DNA from: Oscheius sp. JU75
Lineage: Eukaryota > Nematoda > Chromadorea > Rhabditida > Rhabditidae
DNA length: 64,000 bases
Direction: 5' to 3'
Assembly (NCBI GenBank): GCA_037178855.1
Contig: JASJZC010000002.1
Span: 248,001 to 312,000 of the forward strand
A program made the position numbers and the translations under genes. Below the pieces are notes generated by a model. That model saw only the letters and a program-made list of their open reading frames with translations, was not told the origin of the DNA and searched no databases. Shown here piece by piece: positions 20,622 to 32,544 of this stretch. Within the stretch, counting starts at the first letter, position 1. Each line of letters starts with the position of its first letter.

Positions 20622-23600
20622 TTAGCGAGTATTCTTGGCCAGCTTGGAGAGAAGATCGGCGTATTGGGGTGACTGAAGGTAGCGAACGTAGGGATCGTTA
20701 CGAAGAATCTGTTCAACGTGCTTGACAGCCTCGTCAAAGATTCCAATATCCACGTCCTTGTCTTCGACACGACGCTCAATCATTTGACGGACACCGAACG
20801 GGAGGTAGACCTGGAAGATCCTAGTGAGACTCTGCCTCCCTGTCTCTCTGTCTTTTTCTGTCTTCCTATCTCTCTGTCTCTCAGTCACTCTGTCCGTCTG
20901 CCTCTATGCATCTTTGTCTCTCAAACTCGCCTCATTGGTAGTCCCCTCGGCCAGGTAGGTTTGCAGAATGACTCTGGCCATATTTTGCATGGCTGTCGAC
21001 TTGTTCTTAGTACCCCTAAACTCAACAACAGCCTCCCAGAAACGTAGATTTTCTTCAGCCCGAACACTTTGGAGGAACATTCGGAAGTGATGACGACCGA
21101 CCTGGAGGTTAAACCTCAAAGAGCTTTAGAATAGTCATACATGATTTCCGAGCATGGCATCGAAGCTGTGCTGCCAGCGCTCGGCATGTCCGCGTGGGAG
21201 GAGCTTCTCCAGGTAGTCGAGATAGACCTCCGAGCGACGGAATCGTGGAAATTGATCGTTTTCCAAGAGACGACGGACTTCCTTGAGAGCCGGAGCAAAT
21301 TCCTCATTGTCGATGACGTCGCAGTCAGCAGCATCACGGATTTTCTGAAGAGAAGCAGTGGAGAAAGTCACTGTCACTCATACCTTCATAGCCCCACTGG
21401 ACAGATTGATGTACTGTCCATAAGTGTCCACAATCTCCCTGGCCAGAGCTCTCTTCTCGTCTCCGGCTTTCATCTTCTTCAACTTCTCGACAGCCTCTAG
21501 AAAGGCCAGGTTCTCTTCGGCTAGAGAGGTGAAGAGGAAGTAGCGGAAAAGAGCTCGGCCTGAGATTCCTTTTGGATGCGGGGACATGCTTTCAACACTA
21601 CCTTTCTCGTCGGAAAGGACGTTGTTACAGCTGCTGGCTGCCCAGCTTGCAGCCCGAACGTAGTCGACTCCTACAGTATCAGGGAGAGGGGGAGCTTTTC
21701 GGTCTTGACGAGCAGAGGGGTCGAACATTGACTGAAATGAGAGGATTTGAGAAGGAGACAGATACAGTGATAGTCAGTCATTTGAAATGGGAGGAAAATT
21801 TTCTCCGCAGACATCATAAGAGTGAAAAATCATTTTATGTACTACTGTACCCAATTGAATGATGTCAATTGCCCATTGGCTTTCTCAGAGGACGTTGCAA
21901 GTAATGAACCTCCGACAACAGTCAATTACCCAAGCTAGAATTCTCTCATACAAAAGGATCATTCTTAAAAGAAGGATCTTTGGAGAGGAAAGAACTCACA
22001 AATGGTGACGCATCCATAACTGGCTTCTTCTTTATTGAGTTGTTCTTTTTGACGGGTGGCTGATTTTTGGCTGGAGGTGACGGTGGAACGGCGTACTTGT
22101 TCGGCGAAGGAGTACGGGTCGGAGCACGCTTATCGTCGCTCTTCCGACGGCCTTCTTTGCTGAAAAATAATTGGGTTAATAGAATCAGAGAGCATTGTAA
22201 ACTCTTTTTACTGTAGGTTACGGTGCTAAAAGTTGACGGAAATTCATAGAGAGACAGACAGATAAATAGAGAGAGAGAGAAAGAGATACCGAGATCAGGA
22301 CACATCTTGTGACTCAACGAGAAGAACACTTTGATCGTCTCTCAAGAGAATAGATGACTCTCTCTCTCTCTCAGATCTAAGTGCCGTGTACCGTGGGCGG
22401 AATAATGTATCGACTCGCTTATGAGAACCCGGTTCCCCTACAATTTCTGATAATGCCTTGGTTTTCTGCGTCTATCTGGGTATACGGTAGTGTGTCCTGA
22501 CCTTGACCTATTGAAAATTGAACTGACGACTTGGCGCAATGCGGACATGTCGGGAGGAAAAGTGAGAGAGCCAAGAGGTGGGAAAGCTGTCCGGAGTTGG
22601 GAAAGTAAGGAGAGAGGTAACTGATTGGTTTCTCCTGCAAAGAAGAGCACAAAATGTTAGAGTATCTGTCTCTCTGTCCCTGTCTCTCTGAGTCCCAATT
22701 GTAATCATCAAGCTCGCCCAACTTACCACCGAACAGCAAAAAAGTACTCCTGTTGTTCGTAGAGAGGGCTTTTCGTATTCCAAAAAGTCATTCACCACTC
22801 TCAGAGAAAATTGGAAGAAGATTATAGATAGCGACGTCAATGAGGTGAACTCCCTTTTCTCTCCGCGGCGCACTCTCGCCTTGAAAAGGCCAGAATATTG
22901 ACATGTAAAGGTGGCGGAAAAATTATACTCTAAAGGGAGAATGCGGCAGGGCAGAGTGCGATCAAGTAATTTTGTTGCTCTCTTCGGTTCAGTTGGTTTT
23001 CTTTGGAGCTAATGAAGTCAGAGGTTATTTTTGACGCGCGAGCTCAATGGTCAAAGTAAAGTAGTAAAGTATTGAACTGTCACTGTCTCTCTGTGTCTCT
23101 GTGTCAAAGCTGATGCCAGTGAACGTTCTCTATTGTTCATACAGCGCTTTCTTCAACTCTTAGGCTTGTATCGCGAGGGTATGCAAGTAATTACGTGCTA
23201 GATCATCTACCCACTCGAGGCTGTGCGAAAAATGGGGATAACCTATTGGAACAAAAAAACTTGGTAAGCTCAGTGCTTCAAGGTCTAAAGAATCTAGGCC
23301 CAGAAACTTCAAAAAGCGTCTTTTTTGACTGATCTACTTGCCTTTAAGGCATCCAAGTTGGCCGCTTTTTTACCCTAATTTTTGTCCCTGTTCCCCAGAG
23401 GGTTTCACCTTGAGCTCTGCACCAAACTCTTACTGTTAGCCTCTGAGACTTTTTCGGGAGATCTTGTAAATTCGAAAAAAAGGAAAACAGTAAAGGGTCG
23501 GAAACAACAAAAAACACATATGAGAACTTTTTGAAACAAGTTCCGCCCAGTTTTTTGGCTACGGTAACCCGGAACTTTGAAACCTCTGTAAGACATAAAA

Positions 23601-25042
23601 CGACATCAGTTTGAGTGGAAATATGAGACAGACGCCAAAGACTACTCTTTCCAGCTGGCTAATTTTCCCTCGAATTTAATCACAGAGCATATGGTTTCCT
23701 GGGGCAACCATGAGAGAACTGGCACTTACCCCACAGAGAGCTTTTCCATCGAGCGAGGGGTTGTCTTCGGCATCTGGGGTGAAACTTTGAGACAGACTGG
23801 ATTACAGAGGGGATTAGAGACAGAGTGAAGGGTACGGTAGCTTTTTGAGAGAGAGAGAGCCTGGTGAGCATCATAGGTGGGTGGAGCTGACATTACTCTC
23901 AGGGTTTTTAAGAGATGAGGAAGTCTGGGACAGAATTTGTTCGAAGTACGGATCAGGGAGTACCATACAGAAAACATGGATCAGGGAGCCCTGTCCTAAC
24001 AAAAAGTCGATCTAGAGCCTTTTTCTTCCAAGAACAGTACTTTCCCTACCTCCTTTTTTCAGCCGAAACCACCCGTTCACCAATCCTGTTATGCTCTGGC
24101 CGTGGGTTTTCAAATTTTGAGAGTTCAAGGGTACTGCAAAATTTTTATCGTCCAAGCTATTTCTCGAAGGCCAGCCAGACGGAGCCTCAAAACTTTCTTG
24201 GAAGGATGACTTTAGTATGAGATTACTTGCCACGAGATGGTACGGGTGCGACAAAGGCGCGTCAGCCCAAACCAAATGCTAAACAACTTTTACTGGTCCA
24301 AGACCGCATTTTCATGTATAGTGATGTTCTGCAAAGTTGTAGATTTTGACATGAGCTACAACTTTATAAAATACCAGCTACCTAAAGGCCAATTATTTTT
24401 GTTCGGCTGTGTGACTTTCCAAGATCAACTCGTCCTATGTATAAGTTTAAAGTTGACTTGCAAACTTTTGACCCTAATTGGCAATAATTTATCGCTTCCA
24501 TCGCGCTTTAGATAGTAGAGAAGATCGGAAAGCTGCCATCTTGAGCCTCGCACATGCCCTGTCAGGGAGTTTGGTTAGTTTCAAGTTTGGTTTCAAGCAA
24601 GTCAATAAGATCGATACATGCTAAGAAGAAAAGAAGAGCTTACCTCGGCAGAAGTCCAGACTCTTCGGAGCTGTTCTCCGACTGGATTTTGTCGAACTCG
24701 ACCGAATACTGCTTCTCCGGCGAGGCCCTAATTGGTCAGTTTTTCACTTTCGAGTTTCAAGTTTTTACGTAAACATTTTTCGAGGGGAAGAGATGAGTTG
24801 ATCAGTTGAGTATTATGATGGAACAGTTTTGAGAAACGCCTACTTTTTGTTCGGCTCTGAGTAATCCTCTTGTGCTCCTTATTCTCAATGCCTTTTTTTG
24901 CTTTGAAAAGGGCACATCCTCCTCTGTAATCTTCTCTGCTTGACTATTTGTCATTAGTCTAGCCTTAAGAAAACAAGAAGGGTTCTGAGCCTGGAGACAG
25001 CGAGAAAGAAAGACAGATACGCAGAGAGATAGAGAGACGGAG

Positions 25043-25111
<69 letters not shown>

Positions 25112-26018
25112 CAGAGAGACAATGAAACATTGAAAGAGATAGAGAGATAAAGATACAGATAGGCAGAGAGACAAATAGAAAAGAGACAGAGAGACGGAGA
25201 CAAAGAGATAACCGACTGATCGACTCCTTTCTTCCCTCGAAAAACGAGGCCAAAAAGGTTACCTCGAGGCGGAGCCGCGTCCAAAAACGGAGCTCAATTT
25301 GCTCGACGTGGTTGCTTTTTGTACAATGACAGTAGTAGCCAATCAGAATACAGTGTGTGTCAGCTAGAAGGAAGCAGAAAAAGGTAGCCTCTCTCTTTAT
25401 GAGACTCTGTTGGACAAACAACTCATTAGACTGTGTGTGCGTGAAACGGGAAGAGCGCAATAGATGAGCACACCCGATTTAGACGTCTCTTTTCTTGACG
25501 TCACAGTTCCCCTTATTACTGACAGCAGGATGCGCTGGGTTACCCAGGGAGACACAGAGAGAGACACTCGTCCAAGTATCTGTGGGCGAGATCTTTGGGG
25601 AGCGAAAGAAGATTTGGGTTTAGTTATCTGGTAGATGATCTATATTTCGAATTCAGGCATAAGACTGTAATCAGAAAGAGAGACAGAGAGACACTGATTG
25701 TTTTGTAGAGTACAAGTTGAAGCCATTGAAAATAGCAAAGTTGGAACGATGCGGCTGGGAAGCCAAGAACTTTGTGATAGTCTGGCCTGAATCCTTTAGT
25801 CCTTACTCTAGTTTGTTCTTTGTAATTTGTTATGCACGTTTTATTACAGTCCTGTAGTTCAAAATTTGTAACAGCCTCCAGCACAACAATTACAAACCAA
25901 CCTTCCAGGCTCCGAGCCACTGGAACTTTCAACAATTTCCACGTCTGCTTTCTTGGAAGAAGTCGGTCCAGGACTGGGACTAGGAGCTGGGCTCTCCTCG
26001 ACGTAGCGACGGAACATA
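20622..26018 (-). CDS. rgs-3: Protein with two RGS domains (RGS-3-like), multiple first exons
   Basis: Common exons, all in phase: 22000-22159, 21384-21731, 21141-21344, 20931-21101 and 20622-20810. The first RGS domain spans GISGRALFRYFLFTSLAEEN to AERWQHSFDAMLGNH. The second begins at VGRHHFRMFLQSVRAEENLR and ends FDEAVKHVEQILRND..YVRYL before a short tail. RGS proteins accelerate GTP hydrolysis on G-alpha; two tandem RGS domains is the layout of C. elegans RGS-3. Upstream exons that join the KEGRRKSDD exon in phase are 24644-24727 (ASPEKQYSVEFDK..), itself joined by 25902-26018 (MFRRYVEESPAPSPSPG..). Alternative ATG-bearing first exons are 23730-23773, 22727-22791 and 22508-22548. The intron after 20931 starts with GC instead of GT. 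The N-terminal part is Ser/Pro-rich and low complexity. Confidence 0.85.
24326..24372. repeat. Foldback element, copy 3 (core)
   Basis: CTGCAAAGTTGTAG and the partner CTACAACTTTATAA flank a short spacer. The outer arms are degraded. It lies in an intron or 5' region of the RGS gene. Confidence 0.6.
24838..25310 (-). other. Further candidate exons of the RGS gene 5' region
   Basis: One candidate exon runs from about 24959 down to 24841 and reads QAEKITEEDVPFSKQKKALR up to a GTAGGC donor. Another, about 25260-25309, reads TTSSKLSSVFGRGSASR or an alternative frame up to a GTAACC donor. The second joins the first in phase, but the first does not join the 24644-24727 exon in phase, so they may belong to another isoform. 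A long GA dinucleotide run lies between them. Confidence 0.35.
25045..25107. repeat. (GA)n microsatellite, about 60 bp
   Basis: An uninterrupted GAGAGA run sits within a longer AGACAGAG-rich tract (about 24990-25210). It generates spurious Leu/Ser-rich open frames on the minus strand. Confidence 0.9.
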
Positions 26019-28903
26019 CTGCAAGTTAAGACCGTAATAAACTACACTGCAAAGGAGACAGAGAGACAGATCCCTACAGGTAGAGCAAAAATCACTAAAA
26101 GTTACCCAATTCCCCGTATAGTTGCACCTTTCCTTTCTCTTAATGCTAAAGTTGCAGTAATAAACAGTCAAGGTTGACTGGATGTCAAAAAAAGTGACTT
26201 TTCTCCAGATGAAGTCTGTCACTATGGGAATGAATAGGAGAATGGACTCAATTACACGCAAAAATACAATTTTATCGCTGTTATTTTTCGGAGAAGGGAA
26301 ATACAATAAATGACTAGGAAAATTAGGAGTTTGGTGTAAACTACTTGAAAACAAGCCTGTTTGACAGCCCAGTGAAGCCGACAAGACAATAAATATATCG
26401 GTTCGCGTCTTTTTCGGACAGATAAACAGATTATTCAACTTTTCAATATTTTGCAAAGTTGTAGCTCGTATCAAAATCTGCAACTTTGCAGAACATGCAA
26501 TATGTCAAAAAACACTGGTTGATCCCGAAAAATGCTGTGCTGATCTGGAGGATCCGATCTAAATACTAACCGATACCATCGTTGCCGAACTAACTTTCTC
26601 ACAAAAGAAGAGAAAGTATTCAGGAGACGTGACAAAACAAAGTATGGAGATATAGGTGAGGAATGGAGGTCGATTCAAATTGGAGGTTCGCCAGCACAGA
26701 GACACAGAGAGCAGGTGCTGATTAGGCTTGCCTTCAATGAGATAGAGACATGAGAGTATATTGCCCTGGGCAACATAAACCGACGACATCTGGAGGAAGG
26801 AAAGGTACAAAAAAAGAAGTGGTGGCCTTGGCATAAGTTCTTTGGAAAATTCACTCGGCTGAGAAGTGAGCTTTTAATTAGACGTGGCGGGAAAATGTAC
26901 TTTTGACGAGGGTGGAAAATGCGTCATATAATTGCTCTAATTTGGAAAGTCCTTATTTTTGCTGTCTCTCTGTCTTTCTGGCTTTCCGGCTCACTGCCCC
27001 TCGGTCTCTCTGTCACTGCTCATCCATTTTACAGACGGAGACATAGACAGACACGTTGTCCTAAAAGAACAACACTATCCTTGAAATAGGCAAGAAAAAT
27101 CACGAAGAACTGATAATCTAGCAATTCCTAATGTTTGAATATTAGTACCTTTTGGGTCCCGCGACGACGTCACATTTGTGACACCCTTTCAAATCTTTTC
27201 ACTTTCTGAGAGCTTCATTTGTTTCATTTTTCCAGCAGTTCTCCTTTTTTTCTTGCCTGTTTTTACTCGAAAAGCATTCCAATAGGACGCTATAACTCTT
27301 TGCTAGCAAATCCGCCGAAACCCTTCCAAAAAAAACATCCATTTTATCCTAAAAACATTGATTCACTGTTTTGATCCTTTTCCGCACTATAATCTTCGAT
27401 CTTCGCCTCGTGATTAACTGCTCGTTCTCTGTGCGTCCTTCACAGTACTGGGCAGCAGCCTCTAAACCAGTTCTCGGGTTCACATAAGCCTCTCGGTCCC
27501 GGCAGTGTACCAATGTGATAATTCATGGTCGAGCTCACAATAATTGATCTTTGGTGCTGTATCTCCAGTTTAGTATGTTTCTCGGAGCCTAAAAGTGAGA
27601 AATCCCGGTTTAAAGAACGTCCATGCCCTGAACTCGTGATCGTTCTGTGTGTGAAAGTTCATTGCGGGCCCAGACCCGCCGGTCCCTTGTGATTTTTGTG
27701 AACACTTGCTCTGCCTAGACGCTATAAAAGCTTAGTTTTCCGTTGCGAGCAAGTCTCTGGGCCTTATTCTGGAGCCCAGTAGCTAGACAACTTACCCTGA
27801 ACAATTTCAAGCGATTCCCTGTTTTGTCCAGCTTTTTTTGCTAGCCGAAATCCACTTTTTTGTTTGTTTTCCTCCAAGTTATCCCCAGAGAAAACGTGCC
27901 GTGGCTCAAAACCGCTGCCAGGACGGCGTTCCCCCCAGCCGGCCGTTTGGTCATTTAGCCTCAGCCGGGTGAGCTTGTTTGCGTCAGATCAGCTGTTTTC
28001 GCCATGCTGCTTCTCCCATATTTGCTATGAATATCATGGAAATTTCTTCCTTTTCCTTGTTTTCATCCTCTTTAGAGCCGTAATCACATTTTTTGCGCCC
28101 TAATTGAGCAGTATAGGCGTGCAAAATGGCTGTCAGGAGCCAGTAAACAGTTTTACAGCTCATTTCCTCATTCCCTGATCGAAAAATCAGCCGAACATGG
28201 AGCTCTAGTTGTAAAGGCGATTCTTGCCCTTGTATCCATGTTCGGAGAGCGCTGTTCATCGATTTATCGGCGACACGCATCAAACACCTTCTCTTTTTGA
28301 GGCACAGCCCTGTCACCACAATTCAATCTCCAAATTTTTTTGTCAGAAAATCAATTTTCCGCTGTGACAGCAATCGTAAAAGCCTCCTCTGGCCTGATAC
28401 CTCTTGTGACCGCATACAATCTTCCGATATCACCCTATTTTCCTTCCATTCTCAAGTTGGACCCCTTTTTGTCCGGAAAAGTACACGTTTCTGGTCCTCG
28501 ATCGGTCTAAAATAGACCGTCGCTGTTAGTCACAACCTGTAATTTTATCAATTTCGGTCCTCTAGAACCAATTTTTCTCGCTAATTAAAAAAAAAATAAT
28601 GCCTAGCGGGGCTCCCAAGGAAGTGTGGAGGCATATCGCTCCACAGCATCGACCTTTGTGTCTCTGTGTACTTTTGCGATGAACGCTCTAGCCTTTCTCC
28701 ACCTTTTTTGACCAGGTTGGGCGCTTTCTTTCAGAGGTTCTTCGCTTAATTTTCCCAATTTTTCACTAGAAAAGCACACAAAGTGTCTGTTCTCCTTCCT
28801 AAACCTCCGACTTTCCCATTACCTTGCTTCTAGGCTGCTCCCATCCTCTTTTTCACCCATTGTTTCTCTTTTTTCCTAATTGCAATCAGTTTTTTTTCTT
28901 CAG
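26019..28903. other. 2.9-kb interval between divergent RGS and acer-1-like genes
   Basis: It contains foldback copy 4. On the minus strand, an ATG at about 26791 directly after TTCCTCCAG (MSSVYVAQGNILSCLYLIEG) could be another first exon. A CTCTGT tract at about 26960-27060 follows, after which this motif almost disappears for 13 kb. A TATAAAAG word is at about 27722. No exon was otherwise supported. Confidence 0.4.
26443..26500. repeat. Foldback element, copy 4 (core)
   Basis: TTTGCAAAGTTGTAGCTCG and the partner CTGCAACTTTGCAGAACATG lie around a short spacer. It is upstream of the RGS 5' exon. Confidence 0.65.
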
Positions 28904-31900
28904 ATGCTTTCCCGGCTGTCTTCCCGTGCCCTGTCAACCTCCAATGCCGCCTCTCGGTACGTTTTCGACCTTCTTTTTCACATCTTTCTGCCACGAATGG
29001 CATCAGATTGGGCTATTTATCTTGTGTAATAGCGCGGAAGCGGCTTATCAGCTCTGTTGGCTCTTTAGTAAGGGTTAAGATACTGAAAGCTTGCCGTTTG
29101 CCAATGTAAAAATTTCCAGTGCAAGCTCCGTGTTCGTCGACAAGCACGAAATCGCATTCCCCATAGCAGGCAAGAGCCCGAAGGTGACGTCGATGAAGGA
29201 CGCCTTTGGCGTGATCAAGAATGGCGACAACATCTTCGTCCACGGCATTGCTGCCACTCCGACGCCGCTTCTCAAAGCACGTTCTTTTTGTTTATTTTGC
29301 AGATTTTTGCGGCTATAAGCCGATCGAAATAAGCCGAGTCGCAGAAAATTGTCAATTTTTGACTGACAAGAGGCTAAGAATCTCGTAAAACTGTCCCCAG
29401 CTCATCTTGACCTGCCGGAAAGTTTGACCTCAGACAGTAAACTTCTGGTCCCGCTTAGTATCTCCAATTGGCTACGTACAGACAGCTTCCAACATCAGGG
29501 ATGAACTGGATGTGCATTGAGTGAAGCAGTTAAATCCAAAAAATGCGTATTGCGAGAGAAAGCAATAGCAAAAAGCCTTTCTTGATTAATTCAATTATTT
29601 CACGAGGACTAATCTCAGTTCTTCTTAATTTCACGAACAGTCACTTGCATTGAATGCAAACCAGTCCATCCTTGTTCGACAGACAGACGGTGTGCGTCTA
29701 ATAGGATGCATTTCCAGGGTCTTTGCGACTACGCGACTACAAACGATGTCAAGGGACTGAAGCTGCATCATCTGCACTTGGAGGGTGAGACCCCGTGGAC
29801 CGCTGAAGGCGTCAATAGTACGTTCTTCTGATCATTTTGCACTATTTTTCGCTCATTTTCTAGAGAGAATCCGCTCAAATTCGCTCTTCACGGGAGCCAA
29901 TCTTCGCTCGGCAGTAAATGCCGGAATCGCCGACTTCAATTCGTGCTTCCTTCAGGAGGTTCCGCTCCTCTTCCGTCGCGGAGCCATCAAGCTCAATGTG
30001 GCCCTTATCCAGGTACTTTGTAATCAAAGTTGGGTTAAAAAAAAACATCAATTTTAGGTCTCTCCGCCCGATGCCAACGGCTACTGCTCGCTCGGGACGT
30101 CTGTCGACACTGCCCGAGCCGCTGTCACAAATGCCGACTACATTATTGGTCGGTTTTTAAAAAAAAATTAGATAATTTTAAAAAGACAACATGTTAAGTG
30201 TCAGGTTCGACTGTTTACTCCTGTCTGGGTAGCTCAAAGAACATGCCAATCAGTGGTCAACTGGATCCGAACGGTCAAAAAAAAAGAAAAAATCTAAACA
30301 CAGTTTCTGTGTTGGGTTATGGACTAATTTTGAATAACTCTTTCACCCTCTGATGTGTCCTCATCGGAAAATGAATGTTTGTTTTTTTGTTAGCGCTCGG
30401 CATGCGACTTCCCGTCTACACCATGGCCAGTTGGTTGACAGAAACTAGAAAAAAGGTCGCGAGAAAGTAGGAAAAAAAATGTTTTTCACGTCCGGAACCT
30501 CCTGATTTTCAGCCATGTCCAACAAGAACATGCCGCGAACCTTCGGCGACTCCATCATCCACAGCTCTCATTTCGACATTCTCGTCGAAGATCACGAGCA
30601 CCAGCTCCATGAGCGTCATCTAGGGACGACGAACGATCAGGAGAGGAAGATTGGCAAGATCATTGCCGACAATCTGGTAGACAACGGTGCCACTCTTCAA
30701 ATGGGTAAGAAGAACCCAAAGTTGCACTTTAAACAGCCCTCCCCCTGTCCCCTTTCGCTCGCGCCGCAATCCTATCGACTTGGTTCTCTCCCCTTCCCGT
30801 GCCGTCGATAGCTCAGTTGGTAGAGCGGAGGACTGTAGTCTTGTCAGCTATCCTTAGGTCACTGGTTCGAATCCGGTTCGACGGAGTCTTTTTTGCTTTT
30901 TTGAAAAGGGATTGTGGGTTGGTTTAGAAGCGTTTTTGAGCTGTTTGGTTGCCCTAACTTTTTCAAATAAAGTCGATTGTAGACACTGAGGACTGCGACG
31001 CAAATAACGTTCGATCCCGCCTGAGGCAAGCCATCTCGAACCAGAAGACCCACGTTCGATTCCTGGAGTCGTATACTGTAGGCGCCCCACAGAGCATAAT
31101 TACCTAAAGTTTCCGTTCCGGTTTACAAGAAGATTAGGCTCAAAAGAGGAGATAACCAACCTTGTATCATAAAATCAGCAATTCCCTCCATTTGCAGGAA
31201 TCGGAGCGGTGCCGGACGCATGTCTGAACGAGCTCCATGATCACAAGGACCTCGGCATCCACACGGAGATGTTCTCGGACGGTGTGCTGAAGCTAATCGA
31301 GTGCAATGCTATCACGAACGCGAAGAAGGCCGTCCATCCGGGCAAGCTCGTCGTCAGTTTCGTCTATGGCTCGACGAAGCTCTACAAGTTCCTCCACGAC
31401 AATCCGCTCATCGAGTTCGGAGACGTCCAATGGGTCAACGACCCGGCCATCATTCGCAAAAACCCGAAAGTCACCGCCATCAACTCGGCCGTCGAGATTG
31501 ATCTCACTGGACAAGGTATCTTTTCTTAATTTTTGACGCTAAAATCATACAAATTCAGTCGTGTCGGACTCTGTAGGCAAGCGCTTCCTGTCCGGCTTTG
31601 GAGGTCAGGTGGACTTCATCAGAGGAGCCGCGATCGGCGATGACGGCCTGGGAAGGCCAATCATCGCGCTGCCCTCGATTTCGAAGAAGGGACAAAGCAA
31701 AATTGTGCCGACTATTAATGAGGTAAGGGACTTTCTTGAAATTTTAGAGCAGTACCCACTTTTTGTTTGCCGTTTCCTCTGTGATTTTGTACGCTGTTGC
31801 TAAACTGATTCGTTTTAAGGCTAAAATATGGAAGAAACCCCAAGAATTGCGACAAAAATCGATTTACAGCAGAATCGTTCCGCCAACTTTCGCAGCTCTA

Positions 31901-32299
31901 CTGTCGCTTTAAAAATTGTTTGAGTTAGTTGAAGAGACAGCATTATCGCTTCACACTACTTGTTCCTCGTGTAGCTTTTAAAATCGCTTTAGAACCGGTC
32001 AGGTCAACAACATTGGAAAATCTTCCATAAGAAGCTTACGGGTTCATCCTCATATTTAGTCTTATTCACTTCTTCCTTCCATAAAACCGTCCTAAATTCT
32101 TCATTTCCAGGGCGCCGGCGTCGTCACAACACGCAGCCACGTCCATTACGTCGTCACCGAAAACGGGATCGCTCAGCTCTGGGGCAAGAACATGCGTCAG
32201 CGAGCCTACGAGCTGATCAAGATAGCCCATCCGAGCCAGCGCGAGAGCCTCGAGAAGGCTGCCTTCGAGCGCCTGAAGTGCATGCCCTCGGCCGACTAG
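28904..32299 (+). CDS. acer-1: Acetyl-CoA hydrolase / 4-hydroxybutyrate CoA-transferase family, 470 aa
   Basis: Nine exons splice in phase: 28904-28956, 29120-29276, 29718-29817, 29864-30012, 30058-30148, 30513-30704, 31198-31515, 31559-31722 and 32111-32299. The start MLSRLSSRALSTSNAASR is a mitochondrial presequence, directly after TTCTTCAG. Family landmarks are AFGVIKNGDNIFVHGIAATP, LHHLHLEGETPW, NAGIADFNSCFLQEVPLLF, VSPPDANGYCSLG, GIGAVPDACL, GAGVVTTRSHVHYVVTENGI and ELIKIAHPSQRESLEKAAFE. The conserved catalytic Glu of this family is not resolved by eye. The length matches C. elegans ACER-1 (C44B7.10). The enzyme acts on acetyl-CoA in mitochondria. The intron after 29276 appears to start with GC (AAA|GCACGT). 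The tRNA-Tyr gene lies in the intron after 30704. The 3' end faces the Asterix gene 245 bp away. Confidence 0.93.
30802..30885 (+). tRNA. tRNA-Tyr (GTA), with 11-nt intron
   Basis: It folds as a complete tRNA: acceptor CCGTCGA pairs with TCGACGG plus discriminator A at 30885. The A box is TAGCTCAGTTGG, the B box GGTTCGAATCC, and the anticodon GTA is at 30835-30837. The anticodon stem closes only when 30839-30849 is removed, placing an 11-nt intron one base 3' of the anticodon, as in all eukaryotic tRNA-Tyr genes. A T-run at 30889-30894 follows as RNA polymerase III terminator. It lies on the same strand inside an intron of the acer-1-like gene. Mature length is 73 nt before CCA. Confidence 0.97.
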
Positions 32300-32544
32300 A
32301 GAATCTTTTCCCATCACAAAAAATAGCCAGAAACGGGTATTTTTCCACCATCCCTCCTCGTGTATTCCTGCCCCTACATTTTCACTTTTCGTAGAATTGT
32401 TTTAGACCCACCCTTCTCTTTTGAGCCGGTATTTCCACTTTTTTTAGCCTGTCAAATTTCCTGCATAAACTTTTACAGACGGGCTTTTTTTATACGGTGA
32501 AATAACTTAAAAATGGGCTTACAACACTAAAATAAAAGGCGAAA

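Noticed and set aside
24954-25460. 168-codon minus-strand open frame
   Set aside because: Most of it is the (GA)n and AGACAGAG tract read as Leu-Ser; only a short flank may be exon.
30394-30470. Possible extra exon of the acer-1-like gene (ALGMRLPVYTMASW)
   Set aside because: The flanking exons join in phase without it (IIG/AMSNKNMPRTF), matching the family; it would insert sequence between conserved motifs.
30990-31080. Another tRNA-like stretch with CGTTCGAT motifs downstream of tRNA-Tyr
   Set aside because: B-box-like words on both strands but no A box at correct spacing and no cloverleaf.
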